From Maylandia zebra (Eukaryota > Chordata > Actinopteri > Cichliformes > Cichlidae): 64,000 bases of DNA. Below, piece by piece: positions 10,700 through 22,383 of this stretch. Location of the stretch: contig NC_135180.1 of NCBI RefSeq assembly GCF_041146795.1, forward strand, positions 39,740,794 through 39,804,793. Direction: 5' to 3'. Position 1 is the first letter of the stretch. Each line of letters opens with the position of its first letter. Position numbers and translations under genes: made by a program. The notes under the pieces were generated by a model. That model saw only the letters and a program-made list of their open reading frames with translations, was not told where the DNA came from and did not search any database.

Positions 10700-11297
10700 G
10701 GATACTGTAGCTCCTATGAAAACCTCAAATCAGAAGTACCTGACTCCGTGGTATAATTCTCAGACACGTAGCCTAAAGCAGATGACTCGTAAGCTGGAGA
10801 GTCACAAATTTAGAGGATCATCATTTAGCCTGGAGAAATAGTTTGCTGCTTTATAAGAAAGCCCTCCGCAAAGCCAGAACATCTTACTATTCATCACTGA
10901 TTGAAGAAAATAAGACCAACCCCAGGTTTCTCTTCAGCTCTGTAGCCAGGCTGACAAACAGTCAGAGCTCTGTTGAGCCAACCATCCCTTTAACATTAAC
11001 TAGTAATGACTTCATGAACTTCTTCACAAATAAATTTTTATCATTAGAGAAAAAATTACCAGTAATCATCCCACAGATGTAATATTATCTACAGCTACTC
11101 TTAGTACCATTGATGTTAAGTTAGACTCTTTTTCTCCAGTTGATCTTTCTGAGTTAACTTCAATAATTACTTCCTCCAAACCATCAACGTGTCTTTTAGA
11201 CCCCATTCCTACAAAACTGCTCAAAGAAGTCCTGCCATTAATTAATGCTTCGATCTTAAATATGATCAACCTATCTCTAATGATTGGCTATATATAT
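10700..11297 (+). mobile_element. L2 LINE fragment (linker and start of RT)
   Basis: Encodes LLYKKALRKARTSYYSSLIE, VARLTNSQSSVEPTIPLTLT, then LSTATLSTIDVKLDSFSP and STCLLDPIPTKLLKEVLP in a shifted frame. Same family as 55559-59074 and 61680-62525, which continue into the RT proper. Frame breaks and the cut at GGCTATATATAT make it a dead fragment. Confidence 0.8.
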
Positions 11298-11514
11298 AAA
11301 GTGGAACCCTGACTTACGAACACCCCATTTAACAAAAAATTCATGTCCAAAAGTCTCCTTCTATTTCAGTCACATAGTTATAAGTGCACTCACTGGAAAT
11401 ATCTGCTGATAAGTTCCACTTTGTTCTTACTGTTTGCTGCGGTGATGACCTCACATGCTTTTATGACGGTCCTGCCGTATCACGAGTCCTGGGAGCACTA
11501 GGCATGTTTTTCTC
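11298..11514. other. Unassigned sequence
   Basis: Short, unassigned stretch between an L2 fragment and a MITE-like element. Nothing recognised. Confidence 0.3.
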
Positions 11515-11517
11515 CAT

Positions 11518-12473
11518 GGTCGTGTCCAAATTCCTGGGCTGCTTCCTCCTGAGGCCGCATTTGTAGACCGATTACGTCACAGCGACGCGCCGAAGGCTGT
11601 CCAAATTCGTAGACTCCTCCGAATGCAGCCGACAAATGCGTCCTCATTTTCCCCGAATTTGAAGGATGGGGTCGGGTGTGTCCTTCGTGGCCCACCATAT
11701 CCCAGAATTCATAGCGCGGCCCAGCCAAACTCCAGTTTCCAACGATGGCGGCCGCTACTAAGTTTTAAAATTACTCTTACTAATCTTTCTGGGTCACAAA
11801 ATAAACTTTTAACATATTTTCAGGCGAGAAAGTAGCTGTGTAAACATCAAATATCTGCTCGGTTTATCAAGATATCGCATATTTGCAAAAGTGCTTCGAC
11901 GTTTTCGGAGACGTCTGTTACCCACCAGCTTGATAGCTAGCCGGGAGCTCGAGGGTCACTGGAGCCGCCGAGAACGGCACAACTCCCGGCACATCATGTT
12001 CAGATCATCGCGGACTTTCACTACTCAGGTTAAACGTGATGTATAACTCACTTAGACAACCTAAAAATGTTATTGTTGGGCTTTTTTCAGTGTTTTATTT
12101 GTTCGTGAGTAAATCAGTTTGGCTGAGATTAAAGTTATTAGATTCGATAAAATAAAACTTTATTAATCCCCCGGGTGGGTTCTTCCTTGGTGTTTACACA
12201 GCTGAATAAAAGTCAAACAGAAAACTAATTGAACAGAAGTATGAGACGGTCGAGAATTTACTCCAGTGTCCTGTTATATTTTAGATAGCAAGGAGCAGAC
12301 GGCTGAGTTTATTAAACTCCACCCAGACAGCGGTGACGCAAATCAGAAGGCTGGACCGTCCAATTTCCCCAGCCGTTTACTTCCGGCCTACCCGACCTTC
12401 TGAGGACCCGGCCCACGTTGACCGCGAAGGCCGGGTCCTCAAGAGGATGCAGCCCATGAATTTGGACACGACC
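11518..12473. mobile_element. Non-autonomous DNA transposon, Harbinger-like
   Basis: The ends form an imperfect inverted repeat of about 40 bp: GGTCGTGTCCAAATTC at the left and GAATTTGGACACGACC at the right, continuing inward as GGGCTGCTTCCTCC against its inverted match. CAT lies outside both ends (11515-11517 and 12474-12476), a possible 3-bp target duplication. No transposase. The interior holds a GC-rich patch with ACGATGGCGGCCGC at about 11742 and a TTTATTAATCCC retroposon-tail word at about 12155. Confidence 0.6.
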
Positions 12474-12476
12474 CAT

Positions 12477-12975
12477 GAGTGCGGGGGAATAGCGATCTCC
12501 AGCCGTGTGCGTTCCTGCACAAATGTGAGACAAAATCCCTCCAGTTCTACGAATCCATTTCTACTTATAGCACGGGTTGTACTTTGACAATAATTACAGG
12601 GGGTTTATGCTAGGAGATTTGTCGAGATTGGTAGAGGCATGTGACTTACCACGGTAGCCTTTGTTGCGGGTTGGATCTGTGCACCGCAGTTGGGTTATTT
12701 AGCCACTAGAGGGCACTGAAGACCATGTAATTGTCAACTTTTCCTAACTTTGGGGCATTAGGTCCTTTCTGTTGCCTCACATATGCAGGTATTCTTGTTT
12801 CCTGCCTGTTCAAATGGGATTGTGGGACTTTCTTGTGTCAGAGCCTTCACCTCTGAGCATTATTTGTGTTACAGTTCATTATATTGGTGTGATGTTGGGA
12901 AGTGATGATTGTTATATTTACATGTGATAATTGTGTAGAGGTGTAGATACTGTAGGTTCAGTGAATGCTTAAATT
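12477..12975. other. Spacer upstream of truncated OR
   Basis: No coding content. Holds a CTCF-like word at 12701-12718. The sequence immediately before the OR homology (GATTAGATTTGCAG) is unlike the 5' half of any receptor here. Confidence 0.4.
12701..12718 (+). promoter_or_regulatory. CTCF-like motif
   Basis: AGCCACTAGAGGGCACTG matches the CTCF core (CCACYAGRGGGCRCT) almost completely. It is the second such word within 2.1 kb, same strand. Confidence 0.4.
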
Positions 12976-13645
12976 GTACTGATTAGATTTGCAGCTCAGT
13001 AACTTAGCCGTCATGTCTTATGACAGATATCTTGCAATATGTTTTCCTCTTCAATATCACACACGTATGAGTCCATGCAAGGTATCCATGCTCATTGTTC
13101 TAACGTGGTTTTCCTCATTTCTTGGAATCACTCTTTTGATTTCTCTGAGTGCTCCTCTGCAGCTGTGTGGGAACATCATTAACAAAGTGTACTGTGACAA
13201 CTATTCTGTTGTTAAACTGGCCTGTTCTGACACCACAGTCAATAACATCTATGGAATACTTGGTGCTATTTTCATAACCATATCCTCTGTCACTCTGATT
13301 CTCTACACCTACATGAGGATCCTCAAAGTCTGTTTTTCTGGATCCAAACAGACGCGACAGAAAGCCGTCAGCACCTGCACGCCTCACCTCGCTTCTCTGC
13401 TCAACTTTTCATGTGGTTCCTTCTTCGAAACTGCACAAAGTAGATCCAACATGAAACATGTCCCAAATATGGTGCGTATTTTTTTATCATTATATTGGCT
13501 CATATGCCCACCGCTCTGTAATCCTTTACTTTATGGACTGAGTCTGACCAAAATCCGGATCATATATAAAGGTCTAATCTTTGTAAAATGCAGGTGCTTG
13601 ATGTTGAAACTTAGACAAGGCAGTGCATTAGTAAAGAGGAAATGA
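12976..13645 (+). pseudogene. Olfactory receptor, 5'-truncated copy
   Basis: An open frame from TM3 to the C-terminus: NLAVMSYDRYLAICFPLQYH, LTWFSSFLGITLLISLSAPL, VKLACSDTTVNNIYG, CFSGSKQTRQKAVSTCTPHL, PPLCNPLLYGLSLTKIR. TM1, TM2 and the N-terminus are missing, so no working receptor can be made from this locus. It is closely similar to the intact gene at 35036-35962 over its whole length and in the 3' flank (TGCTTGATGTT), but in the opposite orientation. It is therefore a duplicate of that gene or of its parent. The ATG at 12989 is an internal methionine, not a real start. The open frame and shared flank point to a recent origin. Confidence 0.85.
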
Positions 13646-14214
13646 GAGTAAGAGGGTTGTGGGCTGCTGGCTCATGCTCAATTTACTGTTGACAGTTTAT
13701 GAGAATAAAGTCATCTCTTATTATCGCTTTATTTATCATAACTCACTATTAATTTATTGTTTAAATCCTTTGATCATTTGCTCTCATGTCAGCTACCATA
13801 AAGACACCTGCATACAGACTAAATCTGAACAAAACTGAAACAAATGCAAACTTTAACCTGTAATTCTTTGCTAAAATATACATCGGTACTTTAGTCATTA
13901 AATATGTGACCTCAGTTTTTAAAAAAATATTTTTTCTTTTCCTGAATTTTCTGAGTTTAAGACTTTGAAGCGTGTCACATCTTGTTTAAGAAATCACTGT
14001 GATCATTTCATTTTGCTGCTATCATCAAACACAATGTTTGAATAATTTATTTTTTTATGAATAAAAATTTGTTGTAACTATGTGCCTGAAAACAAAAGCA
14101 GAATTACATTTTACTTTCGATTTGTAGCTCAAATGCAATTATATTTAAAGCAGTGTCATTGGTAGGCAGCTACTAGGCCAAATGATTTAAGTTTTATTCA
14201 GTCATCACAAATTA
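13646..14214. other. Spacer
   Basis: AT-rich sequence with no recognised gene or repeat. Confidence 0.4.
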
Positions 14215-14322
14215 CACATATTGCTCTTTAGTTTGAAGCCTAATCTTGAAAGTAGAGATAGTGTCTGTCTCCTGAATCCAAACTGAAGCTGGTTCCACAG
14301 AAGAGGGGCCTGAAAAACTTAA
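14215..14322 (+). repeat. Older repeat, left half, split by an L2 insertion
   Basis: Runs through GAATCCAAACTGAAGCTGG to AGAGGGGCCTGAAAAACT. The continuation CTGAAGGCTCTGCCTCCC appears at 17578, after the L2 copy. The word TGAAAA(A)CT is present at both junctions, as expected of a target duplication. Confidence 0.6.
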
Positions 14323-17300
14323 AATGGCGCCGGTGAGGTCGGCTGCCGTGCTGGATGCTCTGCCCTAACTTCTCCACTTTTTGCAGTTTTTCGTCACTTT
14401 TTGCTATATCTGCGATAATCTTGCATGGGCATCATGCAAAACACACGAATCCGCTACAGTAGAGACACTTTGGTTTCTATTGGTCTGCAGTACACGAACA
14501 TTTCACCATGTTTAACTCCGGACCCAACCTGGCCAAAGGAGATCCTGAGAGAGAACAAAGGACGCGACCCTAAGCGACGGCCTCGAGGTAAAAGAGCCGG
14601 CATCAGGAACAGGCTACGGGCTCGCGCACACCGCGCACCCATGCCCAGTATCCTGCTAGCCAATGTTCAATCCATCGAGAACAAGCTTGATGACCTCAGA
14701 GCCAGAATCAAGTTCCAGAGAGACATTCGGGACTGCAACCTCCTCTGCTTCACTGAGACTTGGCTGAACCCAGCGATACCAGACCACGCCGTGCAGCCGA
14801 CGGGGTTCTTTTCGGTTTACCGCATGGACAGGACAATGGAGTAGGGGAAGAAAAGAGGTGGTGGAGTGTGTTTGATGGTGAACAACAGATGGTGCGACAG
14901 CACAAACATCTCCCCACTCACACGCTCTTGCTCGCCCAATCTGGAGCTTTTGATCGTTAAGTGTCGCCCTTTCTATCTCCCTCGGGAATTCACTGCGGTC
15001 ATTGCCTGAACTGTTTACATTCCGCCTCACGCGGACTCGGACACTGCCTTATGTGAGCTACATGAGGCTCTCACACATCAACAAACACTTCACCGAGATG
15101 CCGCACTCATTGTTATGGGAGATTTTAACAGAGTGAATCTCAAACGGACATTTCACAACCTTCACCAGCACATCAACTGCCCCACCCGGGGCACGAGGAC
15201 ATTAGACCACTGCTACACCCCGTTCAAGAACTGTTACAAGGCTCAACCCCTGCCGGCATTTGGAAAATCAGACCATGCCGCCATCTTCCTCATGCCTGCT
15301 TACAAACAAAGGCTAAAGCAGCAACCGCCAATCAGGAGGGAGGTCGCTCACTGGACGGACCAATCGGTGGCCGCGCTGCAGGACGCACTGGATGACGCAG
15401 ACTGTGACATGTTTCGGCGCAGCTCTGCTGACATCAACATGTTTACGGAAGCGGTTGTGGGATTTATCGGGAAACTAGCGGACGACACAGCAGAAAGAAC
15501 TATCATCCGAACGTTTCCCAACCAGAAGCCGTGGGTGGATAAAAGCATCCGCGACGCTCTGAGATCACGCACCGCTGCTTACAATGAAGGGCTTGTCTCC
15601 GGTAATATGGACCTATACAAGGCTGCGTCCTACAACGTGCGCAGCGCGGTCCGAAAGGCAAAGCGGAGCTACGGGGAAAAACTAGAGTCACAGCTACGAC
15701 AGTGCGACTCTAGGAGCCTGTGGAAAGGACTGCGGACTATAACGGACTATAAACGACCAGCTTCTTCAATGACGAATGCCGATGCTTCACTGGCTGATGA
15801 GCTGAACATGTTTTATGCTCGCTTCGACGCCGCAGCAATTAAAACAACAAACGGCTGCGCGCGCTCGGAGTGCACCAGTGAAGAAAATGCATTCGTCATC
15901 ACAGAGCATGCCGTGAGGAACACCTTCAGGAGGGTGAACACCAGGAAGGCAGCAGGACCAGATGCAATCCCTGGCCGGGTCCTTAGAGCCTGCGCTGACC
16001 AGCTAGCACCGGTGTTCACGGAGATCTTCAACCTCTCCCTGGCCCAAGCTGTGGTTCCCACGTGCTTCAAACAGTCCATTATTGTCCCTGTTCCAAAGAA
16101 ACAACAGCCCGCTTGCCACAATGACTACCGTCCAGTAGCACTGACTTCAATTGTGATGAAGTGTTTTGAAAGACTGATGAGAGATCACATCACTTCTTCA
16201 CTTCCTCCCACCATCGACTCACTTCAGTTTGCTTACCGGACTAATCGTTCCACAGACGATGCCATATCTCACCTGCTCCACACATCCCTGAGTCACCTGG
16301 ACACTGGCAGAGGGAATTATGTTAGGATGCTGTTCGTGGACTACAGTTCAGCATTCAACACAATAATTCCCTCTAAGCTTTTCACCAAGTTGACGGATCT
16401 AGGACTCAGCTCATCACTGTGTCAGTGGATCCTCAACTTCCTCACAGACAGACCCCAATCAGTGAGGGTGGGAAACAAGTCTCCCCCTCCATCTCACTCA
16501 GCACTGGAGTGCCTCAGGGCTGTGTTTTAAGCCCCCTGCTGTACTCACTGTACACTTATGACTGTGTAGCCACATCCGACACCACCTCCATTGTCAAGTT
16601 TGCTGACGACACTGCTGTTGTGGGCCTGATCTCCGACAACATCGAGACGGCCTACCTGGAGGAGATTAGGAACCTGGAGACCTGGTGCCAGGAGAATAAC
16701 CTCCTCCTAAACATCAGCAAGACTAAGGAGCTGATCGTGGACTTCACTACAAAGCAGGCGAGGAATTACAAACCCCTCATCATCAGTGGCACGCCAGTGG
16801 AGAGAGTGGACAGTTTCCGATACCTGGGTGTCCACATCACTCAGGACCTGTCATGGTCCTGTCACATCAACACCCTGGTTAAGAAAGCCCGTCAGCGTCT
16901 CTTCTTCCTCGGAAGACTTAGAGACTTCCATCTGCCACTGAAGGTGCTCAAGAACTTCTACTCCTGCACCATCGAGAGCGTCCTGACGGCAAACATCTGC
17001 ACCTGGTTTGGGAACAGCACCAAGCAGGACAGACGAGATCTGCAAAGGGTGGTGCGCTCGGCAGAACGCATCATTCAATCAGAGCTCCCTGACCTGCTGT
17101 CCATCTACACCAAGCGGTGCAAGTCCAAAGCTAGGAAGATTATGATGGACCTCTCCCATCCCAACAATGGACTCTTCTCACTGTTGAGGTCTGGGAAGCG
17201 CTTCCGCTCCCTTAAAGCCAAAACAGAGAGAATGAGGAGGAGCTTCTTCCCCCAGGCTATTCGGGGCCTGAACCAGGTGTAGGACTGGACTCTCCCACAC

Positions 17301-17577
17301 ATCACTACACGCACCACCACACATTTCCTATAATCCTATAATTCCTATAATTTATAATCCTTATCTTTATAATCTCTTCTGCTATTTGCACATTCTTTAC
17401 TGTAAATTCCTAAGTTAATTTGTAAATTTTTGTAGTAAATTGTAAATATTGTAAAACTTTCTTCTGTCATTTAATGGTCGGGCATTGTACAGCTACAAGC
17501 ATTTCACCCCCATGTCATACTGTGTATGGTTGTGTGTGTGTGACAAATAAAATTTGAATTTGAAATTTGAATTTGAA
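14323..17577 (+). mobile_element. L2/CR1-like LINE, near full length, decayed
   Basis: Starts with AAATGGCGCCGGTG, matching the start of the copy at 31516. The endonuclease begins at an ATG at 14425 (LLANVQSIENKL, FTETWL). RT motifs: TRKAAGPDAIPGRVL, DYRPVALTSIVMKCFERLM, SLQFAYRTNRSTDDAI, FVDYSSAFNTI, VPQGCVLSPLLYSLY, KFADDTAVVGLI and FRYLGVHI. The C-terminus ends with RRSFFPQAIRGLNQV at 17280. Stops near 14842 and 15007 and a frame change near 16480 break the protein. The 3' end is a short tandem TTTGAA repeat, usual for L2. It is inserted in an older repeat. Confidence 0.88.
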
Positions 17578-17650
17578 AACTGAAGGCTCTGCCTCCCATT
17601 CTACTTTTAAATACTCTAGGAACAATTCTCACTGTTAAAGGCCTTAAAGG
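17578..17650 (+). repeat. Older repeat, right half
   Basis: Starts CTGAAGGCTCTGCCTCCC and continues TTTTAAATACTCTAGGAACA. It is the continuation of the sequence at 14215-14322 across the L2 insertion. Confidence 0.6.
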
Positions 17651-19719
17651 TGTTTGGGTGACAATCATTCCACCCCGGAAAAACAACAGCTCAAAGAATC
17701 ATTAAACACTCGTGCCAGTGTGTGGCACTGATAGGAAAGAGGCCAAAAGTGCTGCAGAGATGGATTTGCTGCAGCAGTATCTGATTTCTGAGAGCTTGTG
17801 GGAAATTTGCAATAATTTTTTAAAATTCAACTAATAAACTCACAACATAGAAAAGCATCAACAATTTTTTGTTTTCTCTTATCTTTTTATTTTAATTAAT
17901 AATTTTTATGGAACATAAATGTATTCTTGTTGAAAGGCCATTTTTACAGTTCAAAGTTAATTACTGATTTTTAACTTTCTTCAGGTTTGATCTTTGGCAT
18001 TGTTATGATCCAATGTTGTCAGTGTTTGTTTTATGTGTGGTTCCTCCCACCAGACGATGGCTGTGGGTCTTTTTCCCCTTTTCTTTCTTAGGGGTGGACA
18101 CCTGGGCGTGCCTGCTGAGTAGTTGGGTGGAGTCTCTTCCTGTCCTGGGACTGGATAATTGGTTGATCACCTCCAGTATTTAACATTCCCTGATCTGTAA
18201 ACGTGTATTCATAGCCTAAAAACTCTTCACCTACTAAGAACTGTTATATTTCCGTCATATATATAACTCGAAAAGCTCTTGATAAACATGTGAAGCACTA
18301 ATAAGCTAACAGTGTTTTTAATGTTAGAAGTGGTTACACATCACAGTGTGTTCAGTTACATCTCTGAGAGCAACGATGTTGCATTACAAACTAAAAATGT
18401 ACAATGAATTTAGTTTCCTTTTTTAACTTTGGGGGGAATAAAATATATTTATTGATATATTATGAAATTCTTACTTGGTTCCCAGTCAGCCGAGGATTTA
18501 ATATTTTTGTTTGGAAAATGGAAAAAATATGTTTTTTTATGGTTTTGAGTTGAGTGTATTTCCTATAAACATGTGGTTTGTGCCCCAGCTGCAGGGGAGG
18601 CTGGAACAGCTAGCAGCCATGAGCTAATTAAGCCTCTCCTTGTTTTACGCTGGGACTGGGCCAGAAGGAGAGAAGCTGACAGCGAGGAGGCTGGTGCTGT
18701 ACACTAAAGCTGACCAGTCATTAGTGCAAAAGCACTGAGTAAAAGCTGTATAAAACAATAAAGAGTTATACTGGACTGGAAATGCTGCATCCTGTTTGTG
18801 GTCAGCCTCTAAATTTAGAAGCTCGTTACAGTGATGAAAGCTGTAGGTGCTGGCTTGCTGGTACCTTTGCTAACCTTCAGTTATCACCACACTTTATTTA
18901 GCTTCCAAGACATGATTTGTTATCATTGTTGAGCTATTTCAGAACTTGTATTTGGAATTACTTGTCACATGAAAAATGAGTTTAGGCTCTGTGGAGTCTG
19001 GAAAGAGAGTAACTGGAATTTTGTTTCTGTTGTTTTCGAGAAACTTACAAAACCTCCTCAGGCTCATCCGTGTCCTGTAACACTTTCTAGCACTGGATTT
19101 ACTAACCCTGGGCAAATTTGCTTAAAAGTACAGTGAATGCAACTTTGACACCTGTACCTTGAATGCATCACCGATTAAACACTTAACAATATTATGTTAT
19201 TATCTCCCTGGCATATTGAATCACTTATTTACTGAGGGGCAACCGATCCGGCTAACTTTGCCCTGAGCTGTTAATGTACATTCAGGACAGTAACTAAGAC
19301 AGATGTTTATTGCTGTGGTTATATTAGGCAGAAAACACGTAAAACATAAAAAAGCCACCATGAGAATAATCATAGAAATAATCTGAGTTATTTTCCCAAA
19401 CAGTCAACCCATTTTTTCAACTCCTGACAGGAACATTTAATAAAAACATATCCAATTTTGTCAATGTTCATTCTGATCTTTTTATTTCAACTTATTGAAT
19501 TTATTTATTTATTTATTTTAATATATTTTGATACTAAAACATGTTTATTTTTACTCATGTACAGGTGTTAAAATTGAAATTGGCAGGTGGGGAACCCTGA
19601 GATAGATGAAGCAGTGCCAAAAGGGGGATTTTTATTTTCCCCTTTACTTACTTCCCCAGCTTATTGAATTTAAAGAAATATACCACAGTTTCCACATCAA
19701 GCATTTGCATTTTACCAAA
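17651..19719. other. Long spacer with possible solo LTR scraps
   Basis: No coding frame. Two stretches look LTR-like. One is at about 17996-18232 (begins TGTTATGATCC, has a TATTTAA box near its end). The other is at about 18560-18832 (GTATAAAAC, AATAAAG, end CTCGTTACA). Neither pairs with internal retroviral sequence, so both calls are weak. The remainder is AT-rich. Confidence 0.35.
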
Positions 19720-19979
19720 AATCAGAATTTTACATTCGATGTGGACTTTGGTCAGATTCAGTCCGTAGAGCACAGGATTGAAGAGCGGCTGAAATGTGAG
19801 CCAATATAAAGATAAAAAAAATACACAACAGATTTGGGACGTGTTTCATATCAAGTCTGTTTTGCACAATTTAAAAAGAAAAGTAGAGTAGAGAAGTGAG
19901 GTGAGGTGCTGACGGCTTTCTGTCGGGTCTGTTTGGACCCAGAAAAACAGACTTTGAGGATCCTCATGTAGGTGTAAAG
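19720..19979 (-). pseudogene. Olfactory receptor relic (TM5-TM7 part)
   Basis: The minus strand reads LYTYMRILKVCFSGSKQTRQKAVST, then decayed TM6-TM7 sequence, and the plus-strand word GACTTTGGTCAGATTCAGTC is the inverted form of the C-terminal LTKI region. It has frame breaks in TM6 and lacks TM1-TM4. It stops abruptly where a hAT-like end begins (19980). The sequence resembles the 35036 and 46613 receptors. Confidence 0.8.
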
Positions 19980-21107
19980 CAGCGGTTCCCAAACCTTTTT
20001 GCAAACATTCAGTAAACAATTAAGCAAATACAAGTAACGCTGTGGCCACGTTATTGTTTACATGAGATGAATCACAGAATGGCAGATAGAGACGAAATAC
20101 TGTTAATCTGACTGTCTGCAGGTTTTACACGCAGTTACTGTCCCTCCATCTACAAAGGCAGAGGCGTCACGGTGTCATTATTTTACTGTAGTTGTTTTTT
20201 CCTGTGTAATAATGTCAACATTGCATCAATACATTTTTCAAAAAATGTCTCTCTGTGCAAAATGGGTTTAAAAACATAAACAGCTGTGGGATCCTGTTTG
20301 TCCGTGATTTGAACGGGGGAGCAAAGCGTGGCAGGATCAGCCTGATGTTATTTGTGTCCAGCTGTAACTTTACTGTATAAAGAGCAAACATCTCCAACAT
20401 GTCAGGAGTCGTTAGTCACTACAACAAGTGTTTGAACTAAAGATCAAGAATGTGCAACCCCATCATAAGACCCCCACGGTGTGCTGCAAACTCTGTGTCT
20501 CTGTGTGTGTGTATGCACGTGCACGTGAGTGCCTGTGTGTCTATGTGAGTGCACGTGAGTGAGTGTGCATGTAGGTGTGGGTGTGTCGTAACAGTCAAAG
20601 CACTGTGTGTGTGTGTGTGTGTGTGTGTCTGTATACGTGACTTCCTGGGGTCATAAAAGTAATCTCCTCACCCAAGCTACACCAGATTCCTCTACACAAC
20701 ATAGAAAACACAGTTAACATATTAGAAACACTGAGACTCCCACTCTGCATCCACTGGGCCAGTGGCCTCTTGTTGACTTACATTTACAGATCAGGTGGAG
20801 AGTCTCCTGCAAACCTGCTTCTAAGTTTAGAACAATTATGAGTTTTATTAAAGGTACAAGCATCAGCAACCCCCAACTGTAGCTTCCTGTCTCCTTCTAT
20901 GGCAGGCTGACCCCAGTGTCCATAAATTCCTTTCCTTCTAAACAATTACACTCTCAGGCTACAGCTAAGCCAAACTAAAACACAGACCAATCCTTCCTTA
21001 TTCCTCTGATCTAAACAAATTTAGCACATCATATTATAATAATTATTTTCTTGAGCTAATCTGAAGGCCACATGAAGTTTGGCTCCGCAAAAAGTTGGTG
21101 ACCTCTG
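19980..21107. mobile_element. hAT-like element or two abutting hAT ends
   Basis: Left end CAGCGGTTCCCAAACC. The right end inverted reads CAGAGGTCACCAACTTTTTG. Both are typical Charlie-type hAT termini. No matching 8-bp duplication is present and no transposase is seen, so the two ends may not belong to one insertion. Confidence 0.45.
20495..20640. repeat. TG-rich microsatellite region
   Basis: Imperfect GTGTGT and GTGCACGTGAGT repeats, with a pure TG run at about 20603-20627. Confidence 0.85.
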
Positions 21108-22383
21108 CACACTGTGCATCTCAGCATCCACTGACCCCACTCTGTGATTTTACATGGCCATCATGGCTGAGCTGCTGTTGTTCCCAATCACTTCCACTTG
21201 GTTATTATCCCACTAACATCTCACTGTGGAATTTTTAGTTGCGCAGGTGTCGTCCTATCACAGTAACACACTGGAGTTCACTGAGCTCCTGAGAGCGAAC
21301 CATTCATTCACAGTGAATTCAGTGATTTGGATGGGGGAGTAAACGTGTATTAGATGTATTATTGTGTATAATTACTAACACCTCTATGTGTTATCGTAGG
21401 ATTTACCTTACATTATAAAGCACTTGGACATAACTGTTATTGTGATGTGACACTATAAATAAAATGTAACTGGACTAAGTATCTATTAATGTTGTTGTGG
21501 CTACATAAGTGGAAAAAAATAAGCATTTCAATGACAGGGTCAGAGGTTTTACTCCCGGCCCAGACCTTTGTGATAAATGACTTTAATTACAACCTAACCC
21601 CATATACATGTGCCGAGCTGGAAGCTTCTACACTGTATCCCACTCCCCAGTTTTAAACCATCACAGATTTAACAGTTTTTATGGAAAACCATTTTTAAGG
21701 GAACCATCATGGATTCTTGTGATGGATGTTTCTACCAATGTTTCTGTGAGTGTCTATCAGGCCAGCTTGAACTATTGAGGTCACCGTTGATCGCTGTTCA
21801 GCTCCACATTTGTAATCACGGTGTTGCAAGAATTCAGCTGCCTCAGCAGAGTACTGTGACCACTGATAAACCTGCAGCTGCACAATGCTGTTCATTAACA
21901 CGGCATATTATAATCAGCAATTAAAAGACAAAGATGAAGGCGCTTCCAAAGAATACTTTATTGGATTTCTTTTAATTTTAAATTAAAATGTTTCCATTCA
22001 TTTATCCTGTTCGTTGAGACTTTTATGGACCGTTGTTTCCTCTAGTTTACAAAATCCTTGATTCATCATTGAGACTAGAAAAGTTTTACATAAACACCAC
22101 GCTATGTACCATTCTGACTAATGTGCTTAAATATGTTTTATTCTCTGTTATGTGAGAATTGATTGTGTAAATAAATGTTTCATTTATAAGATTTCTAAAT
22201 ATCCTTATTGTGAAAGATTAGCATTTCATATTATTCAAAGTGACAATATGTGACAAAGATTTAAATAAACTAGTTTTGTTTGAACTTGTTTTGAAAAATG
22301 TAAATGTAATGCCTGTTACAGTCACACATATTCCAAACAGTTCCAGAAATCAACTTAGTAAAGTATCTATTAACTTTTTAAAT
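21108..22383. other. Spacer downstream of OR, with L2-type tail
   Basis: No gene. An L2-like 3' tail lies at about 21400-21475 (AAAGCACTTGGACA, ACTATAAATAAAATG). The rest is AT-rich. Confidence 0.4.

Noticed and set aside
12989-12991. ATG at 12989 as the start of a short receptor
   Set aside because: Homology to intact receptors continues upstream of it for a few codons and TM1-TM2 are absent, so it is a truncated copy and not a small gene.
20495-20640. CRISPR-like or regulatory repeat array
   Set aside because: Simple TG-rich microsatellite; no spacer-repeat pattern here or anywhere in the window.
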